A stretch of DNA of 64,000 bases from Desulfobacca sp. (GCA_020725545.1 DYEV01000008.1:1-64000), one strand, 5' to 3'. Positions 27,222 through 35,257 are shown, counted from the first letter of the stretch. Made by a program: numbers and translations. Notes: a model not told the origin generated them from the letters alone.

Positions 27222-27632
27222 TCAGGAAGCCTCGATTGGCGCCAGAGGTGCCTCTTGGGTGGCCGCAGCCGGCGTCTCGCTGCCGAGGGAGCCGCGCACG
27301 GCCAAGGCCTCCAGCAGGACCTGGCGCATCACCCGGCAGGCCTCGATGATATGGGGCGTGGCCAGGCGATAGTAGATGGTGGTCCCTTCCCGACGGGCAG
27401 TCAAGATGCCCTTCTGCCGCATGACCGCCAGATGCTGGGAGAGATTGGGTTTGGTGATATCCAGAGCGGCGACCATAGCCCCGACGGACATTTCCCCATT
27501 TTTCAGGAGATTGAGGATCTGCAGGCGCTTGGCATTGGCCAGGGTTTGGCAGATATCAGCCTGGAGCTCAAAGAACCGCAGGTCTTCTGGGGTCGGGGTC
27601 ACGTTGGTTTGGTTTTTTTCATTGTTGCGCAT
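27222..27632 (-). CDS. ArsR-family transcriptional regulator
   Basis: 136 residues with a winged HTH (VGAMVAALDITKPNLSQHLAVMRQKGIL, in parts) and the wing RREGTTIYYRL. The CxC metal site of classical ArsR is absent. Two Cys remain, Cys28 in the N-terminal helix and Cys99 in the C-terminal helix, a placement like that in persulfide-sensing SqrR/BigR proteins. The ATG at 27632 lies only about four bases after the expected transcription start of a consensus promoter at 27643-27671, so the message may be leaderless. The likely target is the polyferredoxin gene downstream. Confidence 0.88.
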   Translation of the reverse strand: MRNNEKNQTNVTPTPEDLRFFELQADICQTLANAKRLQILNLLKNGEMSVGAMVAALDITKPNLSQHLAVMRQKGILTARREGTTIYYRLATPHIIEACRVMRQVLLEALAVRGSLGSETPAAATQEAPLAPIEAS

Positions 27633-27642
27633 AATTGAAAAT

Positions 27643-27671
27643 ATTATAGCTCCCCAAAATGGACCTGTCAA
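27643..27671 (-). promoter_or_regulatory. consensus sigma-70 promoter of the arsR-type gene
   Basis: TTGACA and TATAAT on the minus strand, separated by exactly 17 bases. Directly downstream is ATAATATTTTCAATTAT, an imperfect inverted repeat that overlaps the -10 box and start codon and could be the autoregulatory operator. Confidence 0.8.
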
Positions 27672-27785
27672 GCCTTCTGTCCAAAAAATTTGCCCGGCCG
27701 GCGGCAGTTCCCGCCGCGGCAAGTCTGTGGCCGGCGCCGGGCCCCACCGTTTGAGCAACAAGCGCAGGTTTTAGAACTGGCAGGT

Positions 27786-28667
27786 TTAAATAACCTTGAA
27801 AAGGGGATATTCCACAATACCGGTGGCTCCGTGCTTGATAACCTGGGGGATGAGGTAGCGCACGTTGGCTTTTTCCACCACGATCTCCACGGAATACCAT
27901 TCGGGGTGGTAGAGCGAGGAGATGGTGGGCGCCTGCAGACTGGGCAGGATGGCCACCAGGGCCGCCAGTTTGGCCGCCGGGACGTTCATCTTCAGACCCA
28001 CCATGCGGTCCGCGCGCAGCGCCCCTTTGAGGAGCAGGACCAGGTTGTCGATCTTTTCCCGTTTCCAGGTGTCTTTTTCCCAGACCTGCCGATTGACGAT
28101 GAATTGGGTGTTGGTCTGCAGCAATTCATGAATGATTTTGAGGCCGTGGGCTCGGATGGTGCTGCCGGTTTCGGTCACTTCGACGATGGCGTCGGCCAGG
28201 CCGGCCTCCACCTTGGCTTCGGTGGCGCCCCAGGAAAACTCTACCTGGACGGGAATCTGACGTTCAGCAAAATATTTCTTGGTAAAATTTACCAGTTCGG
28301 TGGCGATTTTCTTGCCGGCCAGGTCTTCGGGCTGACGATAGGGCGAATCTTTGGGCACGGCCAGGACCCAGCGGGCCGGGTTTTTGCTGACCTTGGAGTA
28401 GACCAGGTCGGCGACGACCACGACCTGGGAGTCGTTTTCCAGGATCCAATCCTTGCCGGTGAGGCCGCAATCCAGGGTGCCGTTTTCCACATAACGGGAC
28501 ATTTCCTGGGCTCGGCACATGGAGCAGCTGATTTCCGGGTCGTCGATATCGGGGAAATAGCTGCGGCCGTTGACGGTGATCTTCCAGCCGGATTTGGCGA
28601 ACAGTTCAATGGTGGCCTTTTCCAGGCTGCCTTTGGGGATGCCCAATTTCAGATTATTCACTGCCAT
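27786..28667 (-). CDS. hisG: ATP phosphoribosyltransferase (long form)
   Basis: 293 residues, catalysing the first step of histidine synthesis. Motifs are [18 protein letters not shown] and the PRPP loop [14 protein letters not shown]. The C-terminal regulatory domain ([24 protein letters not shown] in parts) is present, so this is the HisZ-independent long form. The start at 28667 follows AGGAGGTTT. It overlaps the end of hisI by 14 bases. Confidence 0.96.
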   Translation of the reverse strand: MAVNNLKLGIPKGSLEKATIELFAKSGWKITVNGRSYFPDIDDPEISCSMCRAQEMSRYVENGTLDCGLTGKDWILENDSQVVVVADLVYSKVSKNPARWVLAVPKDSPYRQPEDLAGKKIATELVNFTKKYFAERQIPVQVEFSWGATEAKVEAGLADAIVEVTETGSTIRAHGLKIIHELLQTNTQFIVNRQVWEKDTWKREKIDNLVLLLKGALRADRMVGLKMNVPAAKLAALVAILPSLQAPTISSLYHPEWYSVEIVVEKANVRYLIPQVIKHGATGIVEYPLFKVI

Positions 28668-29031
28668 AAACCTCCTTGGGGTCAAAGACCTGGACGCCGA
28701 CGGGCTGGACACGGCCGTCTTTGACCTGCCGATAGAAACAACTGCGATAGCCGGTGTGGCAGGCGGCGCCGCCGACCTGTTCCACTTTGACGAGAACGGC
28801 GTCGTCATCGCAGTCCACGTAGATTTCCTTGACCAACTGGACGTGCCCCGAGGTTTCGCCTTTACACCAGAGCTTCTGCCGGGTACGGCTGTAGAAATGG
28901 ACCCGGCCGCTGGTCTGGGTCTTTTCCCAAGCTTCCTGATTCATGAACCCCAACATGAGAATTTCGCCGCTGGCCGCGTCCTGAATGATGGCCGGGACCA
29001 ACCCGTCCAGTTTGCTAAAATTTAACTCCAT
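28654..29031 (-). CDS. hisI: phosphoribosyl-AMP cyclohydrolase
   Basis: 125 residues, a monofunctional enzyme without the HisE pyrophosphohydrolase domain. The signature [16 protein letters not shown] and the zinc/magnesium segment [13 protein letters not shown]...[12 protein letters not shown] are clear. It overlaps hisG, giving a hisI-hisG operon. The divergent region 29032-29223 is shared with an unrelated gene on the plus strand. Confidence 0.96.
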   Translation of the reverse strand: MELNFSKLDGLVPAIIQDAASGEILMLGFMNQEAWEKTQTSGRVHFYSRTRQKLWCKGETSGHVQLVKEIYVDCDDDAVLVKVEQVGGAACHTGYRSCFYRQVKDGRVQPVGVQVFDPKEVYGSE

Positions 29032-29223
29032 GGCGAAGCAATGATCCTTTCTTAGCTTATCTTGCTAAAAATAATCTTTTCACCTTGAATCTGCAACCGG
29101 CAATGATACATTAGAAGGATATTTGCCGAATCCTGACAAACAGGGGGCGCCTTGGTGTGGCTGCTCTGCCCCCCCAGCCACCTTGGCCCCGGACCACGCC
29201 ACATTTGGGGCTGTGAGGTGTTT

Positions 29224-29574
29224 ATGAGCAACGTCATCCCTTTCAGCGAATTGAGCCGCCAGCACCGCTTGAATCTCCTGGATCATAAGCGGCGGGAATA
29301 CCAGGAACGGGAAAATTACCTCAACCGCCTGCGCAAACTGCTCTTTCAGGTGGAGGGTCAGATGCGCCAGGCCGAACTGGAGCAGATGGAACTCTACCAC
29401 GCCGTCTTGGCCGGTTTTGATATCCAGGTCAATTTCCCCAACCTGGGGGATCGCATCGGCCTACAGCGCCTTTTCCGGGAACACCCGGCCCTCATGACTT
29501 TGACCGCCTTCCTGGAAGAACGGCTCAGTCCCGAGGAATGCTACGAACGCCTCATGCAGTTGAAAAAGGAGTAG
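29224..29574 (+). CDS. conserved hypothetical protein, coiled-coil
   Basis: 116 residues, starting MSNVIPFSEL at ATG 29224. Residues about 15-65 are a long amphipathic helix rich in Arg, Glu and Leu, likely coiled coil. The C-terminal half is helical with no motif I recognise. The upstream in-frame extension (29152) has poor coding character. Function unknown. Confidence 0.65.
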   Translation: MSNVIPFSELSRQHRLNLLDHKRREYQERENYLNRLRKLLFQVEGQMRQAELEQMELYHAVLAGFDIQVNFPNLGDRIGLQRLFREHPALMTLTAFLEERLSPEECYERLMQLKKE

Positions 29575-29624
29575 ACTCCCTCAGCCTGGCCCCCGGCGCT
29601 CCCCAGTCTCGGCAAGAGAGCGAC

Positions 29625-29661
29625 AAAAAAAAATGACCGGATGGGGGAGGCATCCGGTCAT
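29625..29661 (-). terminator. intrinsic terminator of RNA unit 1
   Basis: An 11-bp perfect stem with a 7-base loop, followed on the minus strand by nine consecutive T. Confidence 0.88.
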
Positions 29662-29734
29662 CGGAGTGGGGGAGAATCTCACTATAAACTTCGATTAAGG
29701 GGGGATTGGGGGGTCCTTAATGGTTCATAGTTGC
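29625..29734 (-). ncRNA. candidate sigma-54-dependent small RNA, unit 1
   Basis: About 110 nt on the minus strand from a predicted +1 G at 29734. A 5' hairpin pairs ACUAUGAAC with GUUUAUAGU and AUUAAGG with CCUUAAU around a loop ACCCCCCAAUCCCC. It is followed by the unpaired stretch UUCUCCCCCACUCC. The RNA ends in a perfect 11-bp terminator stem (AUGACCGGAUG/CAUCCGGUCAU) with loop CCUCCCC and a run of nine U. It has no reading frame. The C-rich loops are complementary to Shine-Dalgarno sequences. A -24/-12 promoter lies at the right distance. A homologous unit lies at 30016-30126. Confidence 0.7.
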
Positions 29735-29744
29735 TTTTATCTAT

Positions 29745-29761
29745 TGCAGGTCTTATGCCAA
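29745..29761 (-). promoter_or_regulatory. sigma-54 promoter of RNA unit 1
   Basis: Minus strand TTGGCATAAGACCTGCA, with GG and GC exactly ten bases apart. It predicts initiation at G 29734. The same arrangement stands before unit 2. Confidence 0.65.
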
Positions 29762-30015
29762 CCTCCCGACAAATGCCCGCCAATCCATATTAATCAATAT
29801 TATCAAGAGACTACCAGACTGCGGCTCGCCCCTCCGGCAAAGCCCCGAGTATAAATTTTTGAACCGGCCAACCCGATATTGACGGCAAAATCGGTCCGAC
29901 TCAATCTATCTGCATGAATTAACTTTATATTTTGTGGTAAAAGAATTTGGCCCGGACCGGCCCTTTGAACAGTTTTTTGAACCGGGTGTTGGTTGCCGGA
30001 ACTCACTCCTGGCCA

Positions 30016-30053
30016 GAAAAAAAGCTGACCGGACGGGGGAGCATCCGGTCAGC
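30016..30053 (-). terminator. intrinsic terminator of RNA unit 2
   Basis: A 12-position stem with one C:A or G:U-type irregularity and a C-rich loop, followed on the minus strand by TTTTTTT. Confidence 0.85.
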
Positions 30054-30126
30054 GGGGGTAAGGGGAGAAAATGGTTTATGAACTCTGTTAAGGGGGGATG
30101 GGAAACCTTAAGTGTTCATAACTGCC
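30016..30126 (-). ncRNA. candidate sigma-54-dependent small RNA, unit 2
   Basis: About 111 nt on the minus strand from a predicted +1 G at 30126. The layout matches unit 1: a 5' hairpin (UAUGAAC/GUUCAUA and UUAAGG/CCUUAA), unpaired UUCUCCCCUUACCCCC, and a terminator stem GCUGACCGGAUG/CGUCCGGUCAGC with a C-rich loop and seven U. Between copies, a G:U pair becomes G:C in the first stem, and an A:U pair becomes C:G at the base of the terminator stem, which supports the fold. Confidence 0.7.
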
Positions 30127-30136
30127 TTTTTATTAA

Positions 30137-30153
30137 TGCACAGGCCGTGCCAA
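30137..30153 (-). promoter_or_regulatory. sigma-54 promoter of RNA unit 2
   Basis: Minus strand TTGGCACGGCCTGTGCA. The -24 element TTGGCACG is a perfect consensus match. GG and GC are ten bases apart. It predicts initiation at G 30126. Confidence 0.72.
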
Positions 30154-30412
30154 AAACGAGAGGGGCACCAAACTATTTTATTCTTCAAGTATTTTCAGCG
30201 AGTTGGATGATATTCGGGGCTCGCCGGCTCGGGGCTGCGCCTTGGGGCTGGTACAATAATTTGAACCGGTTGGTGGTCTATTCCCGTTGGCCCTGGCCAT
30301 CCTACTGATATTGTTTCAGAACCCCTGGTTTAATTTTTTTGCCGCCAAAATGGCAAATTTGGTCGACCCTGCCTTGGGCTGCCCCCCCCCAACCGCTGCC
30401 GGGCCGCCTCTC

Positions 30413-31363
30413 TTATCCAGCTGTTCTGGTCTCCCGGCCCTGCCCTTCCAGAAAGCGGACCAATTGGCAGACCGCGTCATTGTAAGGGGTGGCCAGCCCC
30501 AGTTCCCGGGCATAGCGGCAGATGGCGCCGTTGAGGGCCTCGATCTCGGTCTGCCGGCCATGTTGCAGGTCCTGGAGCATGGAAGGGTAATGGGCGGCGG
30601 TGGGCGGTACTAGGTTGGTGAAAAAATGGCGGCAATAGTCCGTGGCCGTGGCCTGCAGCAGGTGCACCCCTTTGGCGGTGGCCACCGTGTACATCTCGGC
30701 GATGAGGGCTTCCATGAGCTGCCGGGTGTGGGGATTGGCCGCCAGTTCGCCATAGGTCACCCCCAGGATGGCCCCCAGGGGGTTGAGGGCGCCGTTGTAC
30801 AGGACCTTGGCCCAGAGATGGGGTATAATATCCTGGACTACGGCGGTGGGAATGCCGGCCTGGTGCAGATGGCCGGCCACCTGCGGGAGGCGGGGCGGGG
30901 CCGCGGCCGGCTGCGGCAGGCCCAGGAGGACCTTATCGGCATAGACGGTGACGGTGGCTACGCCCGGCCGGCTGATCCGGGCGCCGAAGATGACCCGGGC
31001 TCCCACCGGCGTGGCCGCGGGGCACTCGTGGGCGATGGTTTCCAGGTTGCCCAGACCGTTCTGGATGGAGACGATCAGGCCGTGGGGCTGCACCAGGTCT
31101 TTGATCTGCCGGCAGGCGGCCTGGGTGTCAAAAGATTTGACACAGAGCAGGACGACGTCATACCAGTGGCGGGCCCCGGCGGGCGGGACGGGCACCGGCC
31201 CCAGGTGCACCTCGCCCCAGATGCCGTCGATGTTCAGACCCTGGTGCCGGAGGGCGTCGAAATGCGCGCCGCGGCCCAAAAAATCCACGTGGTGACCGGC
31301 CCGCCGCAGCAGGCCGCCAAAGACTGTCCCCAGGGCCCCGGTGCCCATAATCAGATAGCCCAT
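30413..31363 (-). CDS. panE: 2-dehydropantoate 2-reductase
   Basis: 316 residues, an NADPH-dependent ketopantoate reductase of pantothenate synthesis. The N-terminal dinucleotide motif MGTGALGTVFGGLL, the segment VLLCVKSFDTQAA, the catalytic Lys region PHLWAKVLYNGALNPLGAI and the helical C-terminal domain (PSMLQDLQHGRQTEIEALNGAI in parts) are typical. Its start codon is only eight bases from that of the divergent HTH-Zn gene, so the two promoters must overlap the opposite coding regions or one message is leaderless. Confidence 0.92.
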   Translation of the reverse strand: MGYLIMGTGALGTVFGGLLRRAGHHVDFLGRGAHFDALRHQGLNIDGIWGEVHLGPVPVPPAGARHWYDVVLLCVKSFDTQAACRQIKDLVQPHGLIVSIQNGLGNLETIAHECPAATPVGARVIFGARISRPGVATVTVYADKVLLGLPQPAAAPPRLPQVAGHLHQAGIPTAVVQDIIPHLWAKVLYNGALNPLGAILGVTYGELAANPHTRQLMEALIAEMYTVATAKGVHLLQATATDYCRHFFTNLVPPTAAHYPSMLQDLQHGRQTEIEALNGAICRYARELGLATPYNDAVCQLVRFLEGQGRETRTAG

Positions 31364-31371
31364 GGTGCCTC

Positions 31372-31671
31372 ATGTCCACTGAGCAGACCCAGACCATCCG
31401 GCAGGCTTTGAAAACCCTGCTGCTGAGCCAGGACCGCTCTTTGCGGGAACTCTCCCAATTGTTGTCTTTACCGGAAAAAGAGATCCTCAGCCATCTGGAG
31501 CATCTCGCCCAACATCCTGGCGCCGGTTACCGCTTTGTCATCATCCCGGCCCGCTGCCGGCAGTGCGGTTTTGTCTTTCACAAGCGGCAGCGGGTTACGG
31601 CGCCGTCCCGCTGTCCCCGCTGCCGCCAGACCGATCTGGCCCGGCCGAGATATGCGTTTGCGGTTGCCTGA
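31372..31671 (+). CDS. HTH-zinc-ribbon predicted transcription regulator (COG3357 type)
   Basis: 99 residues. An N-terminal winged-helix segment (LRELSQLLSLPEKEILSHLEHL) is joined to a C-terminal zinc ribbon with CRQC and CPRC knuckles. This layout is the COG3357 group, seen mostly in archaea and anaerobic bacteria. Target unknown. It is divergent from panE. Confidence 0.8.
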   Translation: MSTEQTQTIRQALKTLLLSQDRSLRELSQLLSLPEKEILSHLEHLAQHPGAGYRFVIIPARCRQCGFVFHKRQRVTAPSRCPRCRQTDLARPRYAFAVA

Positions 31672-31764
31672 CAAAGATAGGTAGATAAAGCCTTACCCAT
31701 AGGGTTCAGCCCAACCGCCAAGGGCAGGCTTGAGCGGGCACGGAGGCCCACCCCACCGACAGGT

Positions 31765-31845
31765 TGGTGAAAAAGTGCTTTTCGGACAGGGGCAGGGGAC
31801 ACCGCCCCCTGCTCCCTCCCTTAACCCCAACTTGGTTTTTGGCCT
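31765..31845 (+). repeat. G/C-tract dispersed repeat, copy 3
   Basis: GTTGGTGAAAAAGTGC, a purine-rich stretch, then CCGCCCCCTGCTCCCTCCC, resembling 14326-14400. Just before it, 31734-31749 (GCGGGCACGGAGGCCC) is the reverse complement of 22520-22535. Confidence 0.4.
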
Positions 31846-31877
31846 GCGCCCATCAGCAGCTCCCGCCGACATCCCCC

Positions 31878-33113
31878 TTAATCCTGGCAGAAGACATGGG
31901 CCAGGACCTGGCAGTCGCCGATCAAGGCATTGATGTTGACGTATTCGTTGGGTTGATGGGCCGTGTGGGCGTCGGTCATCCAGACTGCGGCCGGCAGGCC
32001 CAGGCGCCGGAAAAAGGCGGCCACGGTGCCGCCGCCGATGCCCCGGGGTTGGGCCTGGCGCTGGTAGACTGCCTGGATGGCCTCCTCCAAAGCCTTGACC
32101 ACCGGTGCCTCGGCCGGGGTAGCCGGCGGGGCCTGGACTGCCTGCACGGCCTGCACCGTCATGGTGACGCCCCAACGTTGGGCGACCTCCCCGGTGATCT
32201 CTTGCACCTTGGCGATGACCTGGGCCAGGTCATAGACCGGCAGCACCCGGCAATCCAGATAGAACACGCCGAGGCCCGGGATAGTATTGATATTGTCCAC
32301 ATTGGCCTCGATTTTGGTAGGCTCAAAGGTGCTGTGAGGCGGATCGAAGAACGGGTCGACGGCGTTGAATTTTGCAGCCAACTCATCGAGGGCGACGATG
32401 GCCTGGGCACTGGCCCGCAGAGTATTCACCCCCAGATCGGGTCTGCTGGCGTGACACTGCTTGCCCTGTACTTCCAGGCGCAGCCACAACATGCTTTTTT
32501 CGGCAATCTCAATGAGGGTGCCTTCGGGGTTGCCAGCATCGGGGACGATGATCAAGTCCCGGGGGGAAAACAGCTCTCGGTAGTGGGTCAAGAGGTAGGC
32601 CAGACCTTTCTGGCTCCCGGTTTCCTCATCCGAGACCAGGGCCAGACCGATGGTGCGGTTTGGTTTGATGCCGGCCTCGATGAGGGCTCGCACGGCAAAA
32701 ATCGAGGCCACGATACCGTGGTGGTCGTCCTCCACGCCCCGGCCATAGAGCAGATCGCCGTCCACGTGGAGGGTAAAGGGGTCGGTATGCCAGAGGTTTT
32801 TATCGCCCACCGGGACCACGTCCAGGTGGCTGAGAACCCAAACCTTTTCCGGCCGCCGGCCCGGCAGCAGGGCGATGAGATTGGGGCGCTGACCGCCAGC
32901 CACCCGGTCGTCCGGCGCGGGGTAGTCAGTCACCTGCAGCCCCAGGCGGGTGAGGGCCTCAACCAGGAACGCAGCCTTCTCAGCTTCCCCCGGGCCTTTA
33001 TTCTCCGGCCCCACGGCATTGCGGCGGACCAATTCCCGTTGCAGATCAATCATGGCTGGCCGGTACCCAGCGATAATCTCCTTTAATTTGGCAAAGTCGC
33101 GGCAATGGGTCAT
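31878..33113 (-). CDS. M20-family metallopeptidase (dipeptidase-like)
   Basis: 411 residues. Zinc-site motifs are LSHLDVVPVG, GRGVEDDHHG (bridging Asp) and SDEETGSQKG (catalytic Glu), with the M20 dimerisation domain and C-terminal His (DAHTAHQPNEYV). It is closest in pattern to Sapep/PepV-like dipeptidases. The start at 33113 follows GGAGG and overlaps the stop of the activase gene as ATGA, so it is translationally coupled to a system with no obvious need for a peptidase. Confidence 0.88.
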   Translation of the reverse strand: MTHCRDFAKLKEIIAGYRPAMIDLQRELVRRNAVGPENKGPGEAEKAAFLVEALTRLGLQVTDYPAPDDRVAGGQRPNLIALLPGRRPEKVWVLSHLDVVPVGDKNLWHTDPFTLHVDGDLLYGRGVEDDHHGIVASIFAVRALIEAGIKPNRTIGLALVSDEETGSQKGLAYLLTHYRELFSPRDLIIVPDAGNPEGTLIEIAEKSMLWLRLEVQGKQCHASRPDLGVNTLRASAQAIVALDELAAKFNAVDPFFDPPHSTFEPTKIEANVDNINTIPGLGVFYLDCRVLPVYDLAQVIAKVQEITGEVAQRWGVTMTVQAVQAVQAPPATPAEAPVVKALEEAIQAVYQRQAQPRGIGGGTVAAFFRRLGLPAAVWMTDAHTAHQPNEYVNINALIGDCQVLAHVFCQD

Positions 33114-33943
33114 TGAGACCTCCTTCTCGGCAGAGTTTCTGGGAGGCTTAAGCTTCCACTCCGGGCCTCCAAACAGCAGCCCAAGGCGCCGTTGAATTGG
33201 GGATTGGCCGGCACCAGCACCTGATAGCGACCGGCGCGGCGCAGGCCGGCTACCACGGCGCGGTTGCGGGCCACGCCGCCCACAAAGACCAGGGTCTGGC
33301 AGGGGAAGCGCTTGATCATTTGCAAGGCCCGCCGGGCCACCGAATCGTTGACGCCGGCCGCCAGGCGGGGCACGGGGACGCCGTCCAGGAGATGGCTGAT
33401 GAGCTCCGTCTCCCCGAAAATGGCGCAGGTGTTGGAGATGGCCACCGGCTCGGCACCGGCGGCGGTAAACTCCCGCCAGGGCATCTTTAAAAACCTGGCC
33501 ATATTCTCCAGATAGCGGCCGGTACCGGCGGCACACTTATCGTTGGTGAGAAAGTCAAAGACCCGTCCCTCTTTGATATAGAGGGCCTTGGTATCCTGGC
33601 CGCCGATCTCCAGGAGGATAAAGTGGCTTAGCCCGGTCTGGAAACAGGCCCCCAGGTAATGGGCCCGGATCTCGGTGATGGTGGGCAAGACCCCTTGAAA
33701 CAGGTGTTTGCCGTAGCCGGTGACCACCAGGCGGTCGGGTTCGGGCAAGCCCAGGCGCGGCCAGGCAAAGGCCACGCCCGCGGCGCTGGGGCGCTGCACA
33801 TAGTCCCGGTAAAAGATCAGGGAGTCCACTTTTTTATAGAGAAAGCGGCGAAAATCCGCGGTCGCCGCCACTTTGACGAAGCGGCTGCCGAAGTCCAGAC
33901 CCATACACCAGGGCGGCGTGGTGGTATTAGCGGCGCAGGACAT
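33110..33943 (-). CDS. BadF/HgdC-type Fe-S activase ATPase
   Basis: 277 residues of the ASKHA-fold activases that drive ATP-dependent electron transfer into 2-hydroxyacyl-CoA-dehydratase-like proteins. It has LDFGSRFVKV, the ATP motif LEIGGQDTKAL and the two bridging-cluster Cys in NDKCAAGTGRYLE and SNTCAIFGETE. VFVGGVARNRAVV is the second phosphate motif. The start at ATG 33943 overlaps the upstream gene by 17 bases; ATG 33904 is an alternative. The three genes form one overlapping operon. Confidence 0.88.
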   Translation of the reverse strand: MSCAANTTTPPWCMGLDFGSRFVKVAATADFRRFLYKKVDSLIFYRDYVQRPSAAGVAFAWPRLGLPEPDRLVVTGYGKHLFQGVLPTITEIRAHYLGACFQTGLSHFILLEIGGQDTKALYIKEGRVFDFLTNDKCAAGTGRYLENMARFLKMPWREFTAAGAEPVAISNTCAIFGETELISHLLDGVPVPRLAAGVNDSVARRALQMIKRFPCQTLVFVGGVARNRAVVAGLRRAGRYQVLVPANPQFNGALGCCLEARSGSLSLPETLPRRRSQ

Positions 33944-34928
33944 CGACAAAGGCCTCCAGACGCAGGCGGGTGCGGTGGTCCAGGGGGGTGGGCCGATCCC
34001 CTTCAATGGTGAGAATGGGCAGATTGAGATTCTGCCGCAGGAGTCGGTCCTGAATCTGCCGGAAGCAGAAACTTTGGGTATAGTGGATCAGGCCGTCCAG
34101 CCGGCGTTGGCTGACGGCCGCCCGGATATCGGCCAGGCGGGCAAAGATATCGTACGGATAAGTGTAGCGCAGATATTGCTCCGTCAGGTCCCGGCATGGG
34201 TAAGGCATGCTGAACTGCCGGGGGATTTCCTGGAAGACCACCTGGACCGGCAGTTCTTCGAGATAATCAAAAAGATCAGTAAAAATAGGCGGAATGCCCA
34301 CCAGTCCCAAGCGCACCCCCTGACGCTGAGGCGGCCGCCGGCGGGCCGCAGCCAGGAAATCGCGCAGTTCTTCCCCAAACGCGGCCGGATCGCCGTGAAA
34401 ATCAGAGCTGGCGATGAGAAAGCGAAAATTCTCCTGGCCCCGCACCTGGCCGGTCTCCCAGGTGAGGCGGTCCAGTTCCGCCAACTTGGCCCGGAGGGGC
34501 TGGAGCTCCTGCCAGACATGATGAACTGCGGCCTCGTGGGTGCCGCAGGCCGCCGTCAGGGCCTCGATCTGGCCCTGCAGTTGGCCCCGCTGCCGGGGAT
34601 AAGGGAATTGGAAGGGGATAATGGCCCGGCCCTCGGCCTCCAGGAGTTCCATGAGGGCGTGGGTATTGGAGCAATCGCCCTGGGTGACCACGATGACCGT
34701 GGGGATGTCGGGGTGCAGCTGTAGGGTGGTATAGATCCCCTTGATCCAGGCGCAGACGGTGCGGGGCCAGCCTTCCTCTTCGGCGCCGCTCACCCGTTCA
34801 TAGGCATCGGCCGCGGTAATAAAGATATTGTTCAGGTCCACCGGGGTGAGACCGGCGGCCAACAGGACTTCGACGGGAATGGTGGTGGTGAAACCGACCC
34901 GAGTGCCGGGCTTTGGGATGGTTGCCAA
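33927..34928 (-). CDS. HgdB/YjiM-like Fe-S protein of the 2-hydroxyacyl-CoA dehydratase family
   Basis: 333 residues with the family start GFTTTIPVEVLLAAGLTPVDLNN. Candidate cluster ligands are Cys59, Cys86, Cys128, Cys245 and Cys288. True dehydratases need two different subunits, but here only one is encoded, followed directly by its activase. That single-subunit layout matches the double-cubane-cluster protein type (E. coli YjiM/YjiL and the Carboxydothermus protein), whose natural substrate is uncertain. First gene of the operon. Confidence 0.85.
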   Translation of the reverse strand: MATIPKPGTRVGFTTTIPVEVLLAAGLTPVDLNNIFITAADAYERVSGAEEEGWPRTVCAWIKGIYTTLQLHPDIPTVIVVTQGDCSNTHALMELLEAEGRAIIPFQFPYPRQRGQLQGQIEALTAACGTHEAAVHHVWQELQPLRAKLAELDRLTWETGQVRGQENFRFLIASSDFHGDPAAFGEELRDFLAAARRRPPQRQGVRLGLVGIPPIFTDLFDYLEELPVQVVFQEIPRQFSMPYPCRDLTEQYLRYTYPYDIFARLADIRAAVSQRRLDGLIHYTQSFCFRQIQDRLLRQNLNLPILTIEGDRPTPLDHRTRLRLEAFVDVLRR

Positions 34929-35257
34929 GGTGAGTTGCGTCGTCTCCTGCCCAAGATGTGCGCCATGGCTGCTTAACCGGCTGCCAACGGGATAAACCGC
35001 CGCCGGTGGCTGCTTGCCATCAAGCAGATGGTATGATTATAGCAAAAATCCTGGAGAATTGTCAGGGGGGAATTACCTCGCCCTTGCCGGTGAAGCGGAA
35101 AGCGCTTGGCAACCACCAGCGCCGCTAAAAAGCGCGGTGCGGTGTCATCCTCCAAAAGAGTCGCTGCCCAGAAAAAACCGGGAGGAGGCGACCGCCGCAG
35201 CAATCAGCCTCCTCCCGGGAAAAAGACCTCAGACCGAAAGTACTCGGGATTAAGAGG
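34929..35257. other. intergenic region with one terminator
   Basis: 329 bases between the HgdB-like gene and the thioredoxin gene. The terminator at 35171-35220 belongs to the thioredoxin gene. The rest probably contains the promoter of the HgdB-like operon, but no clear boxes were found. Confidence 0.45.
35171..35220 (-). terminator. intrinsic terminator of the thioredoxin gene
   Basis: On the minus strand CCGGGAGGAGGC pairs perfectly with GCCTCCTCCCGG (12 bp), followed by TTTTTTC. Confidence 0.88.

Larger units (their letters stand above)
29575..30412. other. 838-base noncoding region with tandem duplication
   Basis: Apart from the two RNA units, the region carries upstream sequence that is itself duplicated. 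For example, GAGTATAAATTTTTGAACCGG (in part) at 29848-29867 matches GGTACAATAATTTGAACCGG at 30250-30269. The 10-mer TTTGAACCGG occurs three times (29858, 29976, 30260). The whole block reads as a tandem duplication of roughly 390 bases. No coding sequence was recognised. Confidence 0.6.

Noticed and set aside
29625-30126. Plus-strand reading of the tandem units as a GGA-rich CsrB-like RNA or G-quadruplex
   Set aside because: The terminators with long U-tracts and the sigma-54 promoters are all on the minus strand, which makes the C-rich minus-strand RNA the better reading.
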